DNA of 50,836 nt from an uncultured Mucispirillum sp. (GTDB taxonomy: Bacteria > Chrysiogenota > Deferribacteres > Deferribacterales > Mucispirillaceae), in assembly GCA_944324465.1 (NCBI GenBank), contig CALUWI010000016.1, positions 1 to 50,836 of the forward strand. Direction: 5' to 3'. Below the pieces are notes generated by a model that saw only the letters and a list, made by a program, of their open reading frames with translations, made no database searches and had not been told where the DNA came from. Every line of letters begins with the position of its first letter. Positions within the stretch are counted from its first letter, which is position 1. Positions 1 to 8,996 of the stretch are shown here, in pieces. The position numbers and the translations under genes are program-made.

Positions 1-177
1 AAAATATTATTTTATTTAAAGAGATTTAACAACCACTTTTTTTATATCATTTTTCGCAATCGTTTTTAGAATTTACCATAATATATTTTTTAAGAAAAAA
101 TCCTGCAGCATTTTAATTGTATTTTGTTTAAGCAAAATGATTCATTAATAAAATATGTCTAAAAATATATAAAACAC

Positions 178-206
178 TTGAAAAATTTTATACTAACATA
201 TATAAA
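178..206 (+). promoter_or_regulatory. Candidate sigma-70 promoter for glyS
   Basis: TTGAAA at 178-183 and TATAAA at 201-206 are separated by 17 bases, in an otherwise featureless AT-rich stretch. It would give a leader of about 110 bases before glyS. A weak 6-bp hairpin (261-266 with 279-284) lies in that leader. I see no gene in positions 1-318, and no glyQ. Confidence 0.4.
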
Positions 207-324
207 TAAAGGTTAGAATATACTATAAAAATGAGATTAATTTACTCTTTTTTATACTAAAACAGTAGGTTTTATATAACTGTTACAATATATATTAAAA
301 TAATTATCTAAAGAGGATTTGTTT

Positions 325-2394
325 ATGCCTTCATATTTACTAGAAATCGGCTGTGAAGAAATACCAGCAGCATTTATTCCATCATCTGCAAAATATCTGC
401 TTGATGAATGGACAAAAAGGCTTTCAGCTTTAAATTTACCATTTTCATCAATAGAATCTGGCGGAACGCCACGCAGACTGTATGTAAATATAGAAGGTCT
501 GCCTGTTTCACAGGTTGATAAAACAGAAATTATTATGGGGCCGCCTGCAAATATTGCATTTAATAGTGACGGTTCATTAACAGAAGCTGCTAAAAAATTT
601 GCAGCATCTAAAGGAATAGATGAAAGCACATTAAAAAAAGTAACTACTCAAAAAGGTGATTATCTTCAAGGTGAGAAAAAAACAGGCGGTGAAAAAACTG
701 CTGATTTGCTTCTTAAAACTGCACCTGAAATTATCAAAAGCATACCTTTCCCAAAATCTATGAAATGGGGTAATAATGATTTTAGATTTGTTCGTCCTAT
801 TCACTGGTTTTTATCTGTTTTTGATGAAAAAGCACTTGTTTTTGAAACTGATGGTATTACTGCATCAAATGTTACTTATGGACACAGATTTTTAGCACCA
901 GATAAAATTGAAGTAAAAAATGCTGCAGAATATAAAGAAAAGTTAGAAAAAGCATATGTTTATGTAGATACTGCTGCAAGAAGGGAGATTATTCTTTCCC
1001 AAATTAAAGAAATAGAAGCAAAAGAAAATATTACAGTTGAAATTGATGAAGGGCTTTTAAATACAGTATCTGATTTAGTAGAATATCCTTATGCTGTTCT
1101 TGGCTCTTTTGAAGATTCATTTTTAACACTTCCAGAAGAAGTGCTTATTACTTCTATGAAGATACATCAAAAATATTTCCCTGTTAGAAATAGTGATGGC
1201 AGACTGATTAATAAATTTGTTGGTATTGCAAATATTAAATCACCTAATGGTGACGGCACAATCAGGCAGGGTTATGAAAGAGTGCTTAGAGCAAGACTTA
1301 ATGACGCATTATTCTTCTTTAATAACGATAAAAAAGTAAAATTAGAAGAAAGAGCAGAGCAGCTTAAAAAAGTTGTATATCAGGAAAAACTTGGCACAAG
1401 CTATGAAAAAATGGAAAGGTTTAAAGCTATTGCTGGGTATTTAGCAGAAAAATTATGCAGTGATAAAAAAGAAAGTGTAGAAAAAACTGCATATCTTTGC
1501 AAAGCTGACCTTTTAAGTGAAATGGTTTATGAATTTCCAGAACTGCAGGGTGTAATGGGTTATTATTATGCTAAAAATGAAGGTTTAGATGATGATATTG
1601 CCCGCGGTATTATGGAACATTATCTGCCTAAATTTGCAGGGGATGTTTTACCAGAAACAGAGGAAGGCAGGCTTACTTCTATTGCTGATAAAATAGATAC
1701 TATCGCAGGTGTTTTTGCTGCCGGTATGAAACCAACAGGTAATTTAGACCCTTATGGCTTAAGAAGAAATGCAATAGGTATAATATCTATTATTGAGCAG
1801 GCAGGATACAGAATAGAATTAAAAGATATAATAAATATTACTTTTGATAAATTAAGCTCACGCCTTTCTTTTGATAAAGATGCAGTTATGAAAGAAGTAT
1901 TATCTTTCATTAACCTTAGATACAGACAAATGCTTGTATCAAAAGATATTGTAGCAGCAGATGTTTTTGATGCAGTATGTGATAAATCAAGTGATATATT
2001 AAAAACATTAAATCTGTCAAAAGTTTTAACAAATGCCAGAGGAACAGATGGTTTCCAAACTATTGCTCAGGCATTTAAACGAATTAATAACATATTAAAG
2101 AAAAATAACTGGGAAAAAGAAGAGTTTTCTGATGAGCTTCTGCAGACTGAGGAAGAAAAAGTTCTTGGCAGCCTTATCAGAAATCAGAATATGCAGGCTC
2201 TTTTAGATGATGAAAAAAATTATGCTGTGCTTGATGAACTTATGAAATTTGCTCCTGCTGTAGATAACTTCTTTGAAAAAGTTATGGTTATGGCAGAAGA
2301 TATAAAAGTTAGAGAAAACAGGCTTGGTTTAATAGCATGCCTTAGAAAAGTATTTTTAATTATTGGTGATTTAGGAGCGATAGCCGCTAAATAA
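325..2394 (+). CDS. glyS: Glycyl-tRNA synthetase beta subunit
   Basis: Beta chain of the bacterial alpha2beta2 glycyl-tRNA synthetase, which charges tRNA-Gly in the cytoplasm together with GlyQ. The protein begins MPSYLLEIGCEEIPAAF, the family's usual N terminus, and carries the HRF and KYFPV segments typical of GlyS. Its 689 residues match the normal family length. An in-frame TTG at 319 would lie only 2 bases from the Shine-Dalgarno AAGAGG (311-316), so ATG at 325, with 8 bases of spacing, is the better start. The alpha subunit gene glyQ is often directly upstream, but the 318 bases before glyS hold no gene, so glyQ must be elsewhere or beyond the window edge. The next gene, a histidine kinase, starts 34 bases downstream with its own Shine-Dalgarno. 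Confidence 0.95.
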   Translation: MPSYLLEIGCEEIPAAFIPSSAKYLLDEWTKRLSALNLPFSSIESGGTPRRLYVNIEGLPVSQVDKTEIIMGPPANIAFNSDGSLTEAAKKFAASKGIDESTLKKVTTQKGDYLQGEKKTGGEKTADLLLKTAPEIIKSIPFPKSMKWGNNDFRFVRPIHWFLSVFDEKALVFETDGITASNVTYGHRFLAPDKIEVKNAAEYKEKLEKAYVYVDTAARREIILSQIKEIEAKENITVEIDEGLLNTVSDLVEYPYAVLGSFEDSFLTLPEEVLITSMKIHQKYFPVRNSDGRLINKFVGIANIKSPNGDGTIRQGYERVLRARLNDALFFFNNDKKVKLEERAEQLKKVVYQEKLGTSYEKMERFKAIAGYLAEKLCSDKKESVEKTAYLCKADLLSEMVYEFPELQGVMGYYYAKNEGLDDDIARGIMEHYLPKFAGDVLPETEEGRLTSIADKIDTIAGVFAAGMKPTGNLDPYGLRRNAIGIISIIEQAGYRIELKDIINITFDKLSSRLSFDKDAVMKEVLSFINLRYRQMLVSKDIVAADVFDAVCDKSSDILKTLNLSKVLTNARGTDGFQTIAQAFKRINNILKKNNWEKEEFSDELLQTEEEKVLGSLIRNQNMQALLDDEKNYAVLDELMKFAPAVDNFFEKVMVMAEDIKVRENRLGLIACLRKVFLIIGDLGAIAAK

Positions 2395-2428
2395 TTAAGT
2401 TTTAGCCTTAAAATATTTGAGGTGAAGT

Positions 2429-3886
2429 ATGAAACTGATAGAAATTATTAACAAACGCTGTAATTGTAAAGTAACACAGGTAATAGTAAAAAGCCCTATG
2501 GGTGAAAGAATTGCATATAGGGATATTCCTGTTGATAATTTTAAGGAATACAGTATTTATCTCCACACAGGCAATGTGGATTTGGAGATAATGTATTCTG
2601 CAGATAAAGAGTTATCAGAAGAAGCTGTCAGTTTGCTTACAGATTTAATTGATGTTTATGTGGAAAACAGAGCCACATGGGAAATTGCAGAAAATGTTTC
2701 AAAAAGTCCAGATATATATGCAGGCAGAGCTACTCTTGATGAGATGGTGAAAGTTACAACAAATGCATTAGTATATTCAGGACTTTTTGATAAAGCTGCA
2801 GTTATGTTTTTTAATGAAAAACTTATGGAGCTGCGTGGTATATATATGACAAGTATACCACCATATACAGAAGAGCAGGTAAAAGTATTTAGAAATAAGC
2901 GTGTGCCTGTTAAAAAATCTATTATTAAGCAGCTGCAGGAATATAATAAGCATCCAGATGATATTGAAAGACATTTAGAGCTGGAAGATAAAATTTTCCG
3001 TTCTATAGATAATGTGCAGTTAACTAATCCGCTTATTATTGCACCAATGATGACTGGTAATAAAATATATGGTATATTAATAACATATTCTAACAATAAA
3101 TATACCAACACACATATTTTTACTACCCGTTCAACTGCACGGCTTTTAAATACTATGATGATGGCTGTTATATCTAACCAGAAATATGAATATACAACAT
3201 CATTTTACAAAGAAATAGAATCTGAAATGCGTAGTAAACAAAGCCTTGTAACACTTGGCAACTATGTAGCTACTATTGCCCATGAAGTAAAAAATCCGCT
3301 TATTTCTATTGGCGGGTTTGCAAAACGGCTTATGAAAGCTGTTACAAATGAAGATTTAAAACGCATGGCAGGTATTATTGCAACAGAATCTATAAGGCTG
3401 GAGCATTTAACAGAAGATATTCTTTCTTTTTCAAGGAAACGGCCGCCTAAAAAAGAAAAAATACTGCTGAAAAACCTTTTCAGTGAAATAAGGCCGCTAT
3501 TTGAAACAAGAATGGCAGAGCATAATTTTAAGCTGAATATTGATATTCCTGATGATGCTTATATTTATGCAGATATAGACCAGATAAAACAGGTTATTGT
3601 AAACTTAATAGCTAATGCTATGAATGCGATGGAAAGCGATGGCACAGTTACTATCAGCTTTCAGGAAAAAGACGGCAAAACTAGTATTATGATTTCAGAT
3701 ACTGGTCCTGGCATACCTTTAGAAGTTATGCCTAATTTATTTAAGCCGTTTTTTACTACATCAAATTCTGGTACTGGCTTAGGGTTGCCAATAAGCAGAA
3801 AAATATTAAATAATCATAACGGCGATTTAACTGTATATAATAGCAAAAATGGTGCAGTTTTTACAGTTACACTGCCAGTGGAGTAG
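2429..3886 (+). CDS. Soluble sensor histidine kinase (GAF-like sensor, HisKA, HATPase)
   Basis: Cytoplasmic two-component sensor kinase of 485 residues without a membrane segment. Residues about 95-250 look like a GAF-type sensor domain. The dimerisation and phosphoacceptor box is IAHEVKNPL, with the phosphorylated histidine near residue 285. The ATP-binding domain has an N box (NLIANAMNAM), a G1 box (DTGPGIP) and a G2 box (GTGLGLP), so the protein should be an active kinase. GAGGTGA at 2419-2425 supports the ATG start. No response regulator is adjacent. Instead the gene is followed after 5 bases by a radical SAM gene and then a ferredoxin gene, which suggests one operon and perhaps redox or small-molecule sensing by the GAF domain. 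That last link is inference. Confidence 0.88.
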   Translation: MKLIEIINKRCNCKVTQVIVKSPMGERIAYRDIPVDNFKEYSIYLHTGNVDLEIMYSADKELSEEAVSLLTDLIDVYVENRATWEIAENVSKSPDIYAGRATLDEMVKVTTNALVYSGLFDKAAVMFFNEKLMELRGIYMTSIPPYTEEQVKVFRNKRVPVKKSIIKQLQEYNKHPDDIERHLELEDKIFRSIDNVQLTNPLIIAPMMTGNKIYGILITYSNNKYTNTHIFTTRSTARLLNTMMMAVISNQKYEYTTSFYKEIESEMRSKQSLVTLGNYVATIAHEVKNPLISIGGFAKRLMKAVTNEDLKRMAGIIATESIRLEHLTEDILSFSRKRPPKKEKILLKNLFSEIRPLFETRMAEHNFKLNIDIPDDAYIYADIDQIKQVIVNLIANAMNAMESDGTVTISFQEKDGKTSIMISDTGPGIPLEVMPNLFKPFFTTSNSGTGLGLPISRKILNNHNGDLTVYNSKNGAVFTVTLPVE

Positions 3887-3891
3887 GGAAA

Positions 3892-5220
3892 GTGGTATAC
3901 ACAATTACAAAGGAAAACATTGATACTTTAAAAAATGAGGGATTAAAAGCAGACGCAAAAAGATATATAGAGCAGTATGAAAACTTTTTAGAATATATCA
4001 AAGAAAGCGGTGCAGGAATATCTAAAGAAGATTATTCTAAAAAAGAACAGGAACTTTTAAAAAAATTAGAAGAAAAAGGTGCGCGTATATGCAATAGCGG
4101 TAAAAGTGTTGTAATTAATGCAATATCCCCTTCATGCGAACACTGCCATACAGGTATGGGCTCTGCAACTTATATTCTTACATTAAAATGCAACCGTGAC
4201 TGTTTTTTCTGCACTAACAAAAATCAGGCAGACTATGCAGCAGGTGTTAATAAAATCTATGATATTATATCAGAGTTTAAAACTCATTTAGGATATTATA
4301 AAAAAATGAAATCTGTTGGTATAACTGGCGGCGAGCCTTTATTATATCCAGATAAATGTGCAGAGTTTTTAAAAGAAGTTAAAAAAGCAGATAAAACAAT
4401 CCAAACAAGAATATATACAAATGGTGATTTAGTTACTGAAGAAATTCTGCAGTTATTAAAAGATGCAGGGCTTGATGAAATCCGTTTTGGTTTAAAACCA
4501 GATGAAAATGGCAAAGTAGACCAAAAAAGCCTTGATAATTTAGCATTAGCAGTAAAATACATTAAACGCACAATGGTAGAAATGCCTTTAATGCTTGGAA
4601 AAGTAAAAGAGATGGAAGAATTAATGATGACTCTTGATAAAATAGGCATATTTGGCATTAATGTATTAGAGTTCTTATATCCTTATGTACATCCAGATGA
4701 ATATAAAAATAAAGGCTATGAAGTATCAAAAAGACCATATAAAATACTTTACCCTTACACTTATGCAGGGGGTGTGCCTATTGCTGAAAGTAACATAGAA
4801 TGTTTAGAAGTAATGCTTTACTGCCTTGAACATAATGTAAAAATGGGTATGCACTACTGCAGCCTTGAAAATAAATTAACTGCACAGCTTTATCAAAGCA
4901 ATCACCCTATTAAAATGAGTGAAATAGAATATTTTTCTGAAAAAGATTTCTTCTTAAAAACAGCAAAAGGCTATGGCGAAGATGCTGCTAAAATTAAAGA
5001 AGTGCTGGATATTAATAAAGTAGACCACTACATGTATGATACATCAAATAAAGTAATAGAATTTTCACCAACATACATTACTTTATTAAAAGATTATGAT
5101 ATGGAGCTTGGGCTTACTTATTTAGCAGTAGATTTTGATGAAGAATATGGCAGAAAAGTATTAAGAGAATACCAGATAGATAAAGTAGAACCTAAAACTT
5201 TTGAATTATCTGATATTTAA
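3892..5220 (+). CDS. Radical SAM protein of unknown substrate
   Basis: Radical S-adenosylmethionine enzyme of 442 residues. C100, C104 and C107 (CNRDCFFC) form the CX3CX2C motif that binds the [4Fe-4S] cluster, and GITGGEPL (about 143-150) is the SAM-contacting GGE motif. An extra Cys pair (SCEHC, 82-85) just before the core and a Cys in MHYCS in the C-terminal half could bind a further cluster or metal. The N-terminal 70 residues are helical and charged. The start is GTG at 3892, just after the kinase stop. The family is not recognisable to me beyond radical SAM. The following ferredoxin-like gene (30 bases on) is a plausible electron donor, which is inferred only from adjacency. Confidence 0.82.
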   Translation: MVYTITKENIDTLKNEGLKADAKRYIEQYENFLEYIKESGAGISKEDYSKKEQELLKKLEEKGARICNSGKSVVINAISPSCEHCHTGMGSATYILTLKCNRDCFFCTNKNQADYAAGVNKIYDIISEFKTHLGYYKKMKSVGITGGEPLLYPDKCAEFLKEVKKADKTIQTRIYTNGDLVTEEILQLLKDAGLDEIRFGLKPDENGKVDQKSLDNLALAVKYIKRTMVEMPLMLGKVKEMEELMMTLDKIGIFGINVLEFLYPYVHPDEYKNKGYEVSKRPYKILYPYTYAGGVPIAESNIECLEVMLYCLEHNVKMGMHYCSLENKLTAQLYQSNHPIKMSEIEYFSEKDFFLKTAKGYGEDAAKIKEVLDINKVDHYMYDTSNKVIEFSPTYITLLKDYDMELGLTYLAVDFDEEYGRKVLREYQIDKVEPKTFELSDI

Positions 5221-5250
5221 TAAGATATTCAGCTATATTCAGGTGATATA

Positions 5251-6366
5251 TTGTTTAATAAAATAGATATTGCAAATATGGTGTTTGAAGGGGTTTCACG
5301 GTCTATTTCTGTGGCCCCTAAATTCTGCTCTAAAATAAAGCATAAAAGTTCACCATGCACTACATGCTACACTTTATGTCCTGCTGAAGCTATCACTGTA
5401 GGCGGACCTGGGGAAACTATTACAGTTGAATGGGATAAATGCACTGGCTGCGGTATATGTGTAAGCCAGTGTAATGCTCAGGTATTCAGGCTCAGACATG
5501 GCGGATACAGAAAATTTATTGATAACTTAAGCCGCAGTATTACTCCAAGGGGCGATTTAGTTATTACATGCAGTGATAATCCAGCATACAACAGGCAGAC
5601 AGCAGTAGTGGACTGTGCAGGTATATTTAATGTGGTAGATTTTATAGTCCTTTATCTTCATGGAGCTTCCCGCATAACTATAAAATACGGGCTTTGCATG
5701 GAATGTGATTCTAAAAACGGCAAAACTATTTTAGAGCAGGAAATCAAGCTGTTAGAACAGTTAAAAACTATATTTGAAGATTTAAATGATTTAGAAATAA
5801 TATATGAATCTGACAGTATTCGTTTAATATTTCCAAAACAGCTTCCAATACTGCAGCCAAAAGAGGAAGAAAAACCAAACCCAACAGTAAACAGGCGTGG
5901 AATGTTTGCTTTTTTTAAAAATACACTGCAGGAAAGCATTTTAAAAAGTGCTGATATGATTACTGTGGAAAATTTAGAAGATAGAACTAAAATAGATTTT
6001 ACTCATGAAGAAACAGCAAGAAGAAAAATCTTTTTAGACAGTATTATGTCTTTAGGTAGAATAACACGGTTGGAAGTTGAAACTAATAATCTGTTTAATA
6101 ATATAGTAATAGATGAATCATGTGTTTACTGCGGCATGTGTGCAAGATTTTGCAATACTGGTGCATTAAATATAAATGATGAAAGAACAGAAATTACATT
6201 TAACCCATCAAAATGTATATCATGCAGGCTTTGTGAAAGAGCTTGTTATCATAATAAACTGCACTATAAAGATACATTAAACTTAAAAACATTTTTCTAT
6301 AATAATGTACTTGCTTCAAGAAACAGCGAAAGGATAACAATATCAGATATGAAAATATTTGAGTAA
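5251..6366 (+). CDS. Multi-cluster 4Fe-4S ferredoxin-like protein
   Basis: Iron-sulfur protein of 371 residues with ferredoxin modules at both ends. The N-terminal module has CTTCYTLCP (C36, C39, C43) and CTGCGICVSQC (C64, C67, C70, C74). The C-terminal module has two full CX2CX2CX3C motifs (CVYCGMCARFC and CISCRLCERAC). Between them lies a central domain with its own cysteines (VITCSDN, VVDCAG, GLCMEC), reminiscent of redox-partner domains that bind a cluster or flavin. The start is TTG at 5251 after AGGTGA (5241-5246). The protein has no signal peptide, so it is a cytoplasmic electron carrier. Operon position after the radical SAM gene suggests it reduces that enzyme. The gene ends 1 base before the convergent M24 gene. 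Confidence 0.8.
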   Translation: MFNKIDIANMVFEGVSRSISVAPKFCSKIKHKSSPCTTCYTLCPAEAITVGGPGETITVEWDKCTGCGICVSQCNAQVFRLRHGGYRKFIDNLSRSITPRGDLVITCSDNPAYNRQTAVVDCAGIFNVVDFIVLYLHGASRITIKYGLCMECDSKNGKTILEQEIKLLEQLKTIFEDLNDLEIIYESDSIRLIFPKQLPILQPKEEEKPNPTVNRRGMFAFFKNTLQESILKSADMITVENLEDRTKIDFTHEETARRKIFLDSIMSLGRITRLEVETNNLFNNIVIDESCVYCGMCARFCNTGALNINDERTEITFNPSKCISCRLCERACYHNKLHYKDTLNLKTFFYNNVLASRNSERITISDMKIFE

Positions 6367-6367
6367 A

Positions 6368-7570
6368 TTATAAATATTTTCCTGCAACTACTACATCATC
6401 AGCATCGCCGTTAATAGATATGCAGCCTTCAGCAGTAATAATATAAGTATGCTGCATACCTGTTACACCGTAGCCTTCTAATGCTGAGAAAAAGCCTAAA
6501 TTTATTACCATATTCTCTACAAGGGGCTTATCATTGTTTTTTGAAATAACAGGAAATTCATCTATGGCAAGCCCTGTACCCCTGCCAAGATGGTTAAGAG
6601 TATTATCACCAAGTCCCATAAATGTGCCTTGAATTTCTGGATGAATATTATCCATTACTTCTTTATAAATTTCGCTTGGTTTTGCACCTGGTTTTAAAAG
6701 AGTAACTGCTAAATCTTTTAAGTTTTTGCAGTGCTCCTGCTGCCTGCGGATATAATCTATAAGGCTGTTAAAAGCATAGCAGTATGTACATACTGAATGA
6801 TAGCCGTTAATGCCAAAAACAGAAGGTATTGTTATTAAATCATTCTGCTTTAAAGTTATTTTACTGCTTCCAAAAAAAGGAGATGAAGCATATATCCCTG
6901 TAACACCTGCAGGAATATCGTATTTATAAATGTTTAATGAGCTTGCTCCAAAAGCCACATTTACTGTTTGAAACTCCATTCCAGGTCTTTCAAAGCGGAC
7001 TATACCTTGATGTCCTTTTTTTATAAACTCATTAAATATAAGCAGTGCAGCATCATGCTCTGAAATATCTTCTGTTAAAAGTTCAGGCACAGTATTTGCC
7101 ATAATATCTGCATGCACTGCTCCAGCCTCTTTTAATATATCAAGTTCATATTTACTTTTTACACTTCTTGCCATATTTAATGCTTTATCACATGAATATA
7201 TTTTGCCAAATTCAAACTGAGAGTTAAATTCTTCTAAAAGTTTGATTGTTACAAAACTTTTATCTATAAATGCAGGGAAAAAGGTATTAAGTGCAAGTTC
7301 ATTTTTAATATCCTGCCACTCTTTATATGCCATAACTTTGCAGTATCTTATTTCTTCTGCAGCCCTTTCTACACTTCTTTTTACAAAGTATATTGGTTCT
7401 TCATCTCTTTGTATAAAAAGTATGCCGTCCTGCATAGTGCCTGTAAAATAGTAAATGTTTACAGGGTTGAATATAAAAATATACCGCCATGCATCATCAG
7501 TCATATCCATAAAAGTAGTGAATTTTTTAAGTCTGTTAATAAGTTCTGCACCAGGCACTTTTGAATACAT
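6368..7570 (-). CDS. M24 (creatinase/prolidase fold) protein lacking the metal site
   Basis: A 400-residue protein with the two-domain layout of the Xaa-Pro peptidase/creatinase family: an N-terminal creatinase-like domain (about 1-135) and a C-terminal pita-bread domain. In true M24 peptidases five residues (Asp, Asp, His, Glu, Glu) hold two metals. By eye none is kept. The first Asp region reads IPSVFGINGYHS, the second Asp is replaced in SVCTY, the His region reads GRGTGLAIDE, and the two Glu regions read INLGFF and GMQHTY. It is therefore either a non-metal M24 enzyme, as creatinase is, or a non-catalytic relative. GAGAGG lies 5 bases before the ATG. It is convergent with the ferredoxin gene and has no other close neighbour. 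Confidence 0.75.
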   Translation of the reverse strand: MYSKVPGAELINRLKKFTTFMDMTDDAWRYIFIFNPVNIYYFTGTMQDGILFIQRDEEPIYFVKRSVERAAEEIRYCKVMAYKEWQDIKNELALNTFFPAFIDKSFVTIKLLEEFNSQFEFGKIYSCDKALNMARSVKSKYELDILKEAGAVHADIMANTVPELLTEDISEHDAALLIFNEFIKKGHQGIVRFERPGMEFQTVNVAFGASSLNIYKYDIPAGVTGIYASSPFFGSSKITLKQNDLITIPSVFGINGYHSVCTYCYAFNSLIDYIRRQQEHCKNLKDLAVTLLKPGAKPSEIYKEVMDNIHPEIQGTFMGLGDNTLNHLGRGTGLAIDEFPVISKNNDKPLVENMVINLGFFSALEGYGVTGMQHTYIITAEGCISINGDADDVVVAGKYL

Positions 7571-7899
7571 AAAAGCCTCTCAAATAAAATACTAAATAAG
7601 AATAACATAAGCATATATATTTTAAAAGTATTTTTCTAACTGGTTTATCTTTAACAATTATAAGTAAATCTGTTTCAATAATTATATATATACTTATAGG
7701 ATAAAATTTAAATAATTATACCCCGCAAATCTCATAAATCAAATTTTTGTTATTTCATTCCTTATGCTCCAAATTGCATAATCATATACAATTAAGTTAC
7801 AAAGATAATGAGATAATATGAGAACATATTTTAAAAAAGGGGATAAATTAACTGTAATCATTATTATAAAAAAATGCAATGCAGTTTTTATAAAAGTAG

Positions 7900-8087
7900 A
7901 AACAAAAACAGCAGGGTGTGCCGACCTGCTGTTTTTAATTGTGCAAAAATATGGGAGGATTGTAAGAACGGGAAATCTTACTATTTGAAAACGCTTATCA
8001 TTGATAAGCCTGAGTGCTAAAAAAATCCTAGCTGAAAACTCCTTATATACTAATTTATTTCGGCTTTTAGTATTTCCTTTCTGCCGA
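7900..8087 (-). ncRNA. Candidate structured small RNA
   Basis: No convincing gene fills 7571-8239. On the minus strand a TTGACT-17-TATTAA promoter is followed by about 190 bases with four hairpins: 8047-8053/8067-8073, 7994-8000/8004-8010, 7963-7968/7977-7982 and a 12-bp terminator (7905-7916/7926-7937) followed by a T-rich run. AGGA occurs three times in the 5' half, and a UCCUCCC stretch sits between the last two hairpins. The length resembles 6S RNA, but I cannot form the 6S closing stem. The 127-codon reading frame here is low-complexity and unsupported by a ribosome-binding site. Confidence 0.35.
7905..7937 (-). terminator. Rho-independent terminator (12-bp stem, could act both ways)
   Basis: AAAAACAGCAGG (7905-7916) pairs perfectly with CCTGCTGTTTTT (7926-7937) around a 9-base loop. 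T-rich runs follow on both strands, so it could end the minus-strand small RNA or a plus-strand transcript. Confidence 0.65.
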
Positions 8088-8093
8088 TGATTA

Positions 8094-8122
8094 TTAATAT
8101 CATTATTGATAATAAAAGTCAA
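8094..8122 (-). promoter_or_regulatory. Candidate promoter of the small RNA
   Basis: On the minus strand TTGACT (8122-8117) is 17 bases from TATTAA (8099-8094). Predicted transcription start is near 8087, giving a transcript that ends at the 7905-7937 terminator. Confidence 0.35.
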
Positions 8123-8239
8123 TAAAAAATTTTAAAAAAATGAAAAAAATTTCAATAAGTTTTAAATGATTGATAAAAAAGAATAAAATGGGTTAATATT
8201 TGTTGTGAGAATAATGATATGGATTAAAGATAAAGAAAA

Positions 8240-8266
8240 TCCTTATCAGTATTTAACTGATAAGGA
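8240..8266 (-). terminator. Terminator of the 8278-8964 lipoprotein gene
   Basis: TCCTTATCAG (8240-8249) pairs with CTGATAAGGA (8257-8266) over 10 bp. On the minus strand the stem is followed by TTTTCTTT. It lies 12 bases after the lipoprotein stop codon. Confidence 0.8.
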
Positions 8267-8277
8267 TATAAGTTTGA

Positions 8278-8964
8278 TTATTTGGCTGTCCATTTATACT
8301 GCTTTAATGCACCAAGGTTTTTAAGTTCATTAACAACAGTGCTGTCTAAATATTTTTTTGCAAATGGGTCAATTATGTCTTTACTTGGAAAATATTTTTG
8401 TATTTCTTCTGCTGTAAGAAAAGCAAATAAAAGATATCCTTCAGACGGCATAACTGGGTCGTTCCATTCATCAAATGATATATAGTAAGTTTTCATTTCT
8501 TCAGAATTCATAAATCCATTTGTACTTGTTATATTAAGAACAGTATTTGATGGATATCTACAAAATGTAAGGTCAGCTGTATCATAGTAAGCTAGATTAT
8601 ATTGGCTGGCAAAAAATGTTTGATATTTTACACCCTTAACAATTCCAAAACCATATTCCGTAACATCAGTTTCACCACCTTCTAATCCTAAAGCCTGGCT
8701 GATTAATACAGGATATATTGGTTCAGAAACATCTGTTCTTGGGTTTCTCACATCAATGCTATAAATTTTTTGATACTCTTTAGTAAATTCATATACTGTA
8801 GTTTCATCTACAGGAATATTTTCTGCTGGCAGACCCCCTGGATTACTACTTCCACCACCAGTACCTGTATTATCATTTGTTCCTGTATTTTTTGAGTCAT
8901 CAGCACAGCCTGATATTACAGCAAGAAATGCTACTAATAAAATTAATAATAAAGATTTTTTCAT
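8278..8964 (-). CDS. Lipoprotein of unknown function, family with NPRT and GALKQYKWT motifs
   Basis: Secreted lipoprotein of 228 residues. The signal peptide ends in the lipobox VISGC (lipidated Cys at residue 20), followed by a flexible Asn/Gly/Thr/Ser linker. I do not recognise the mature domain, but it is clearly related to the lipoprotein at 37629-38189. They share NPRT followed by YP(V/I)L(I/L)S, an FLT-x2-E-x3-YF segment, and a C-terminal motif GAL(K/R)QYKWT. GGAG precedes the ATG with normal spacing. It is monocistronic, with its own terminator and a promoter containing a C9 run, so expression is probably phase-variable. Surface or periplasmic location is inferred from the lipobox. Confidence 0.85.
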   Translation of the reverse strand: MKKSLLLILLVAFLAVISGCADDSKNTGTNDNTGTGGGSSNPGGLPAENIPVDETTVYEFTKEYQKIYSIDVRNPRTDVSEPIYPVLISQALGLEGGETDVTEYGFGIVKGVKYQTFFASQYNLAYYDTADLTFCRYPSNTVLNITSTNGFMNSEEMKTYYISFDEWNDPVMPSEGYLLFAFLTAEEIQKYFPSKDIIDPFAKKYLDSTVVNELKNLGALKQYKWTAK

Positions 8965-8996
8965 AAAATATCTCCTTTTTCATAATTTGTGTCCCC

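Noticed and set aside
1-318. glyQ or another gene before glyS
   Set aside because: No open frame with a plausible product on either strand; only an AT-rich leader and a candidate promoter.
7900-8087. 6S RNA
   Set aside because: The length fits, but the 5' and 3' ends do not pair into the long closing stem with a central bubble, so I do not name it 6S.
7739-8122. 127-codon reading frame on the minus strand
   Set aside because: No ribosome-binding site, no recognisable domain, and it runs through a promoter, several hairpins and a terminator. A structured RNA explains the region better.
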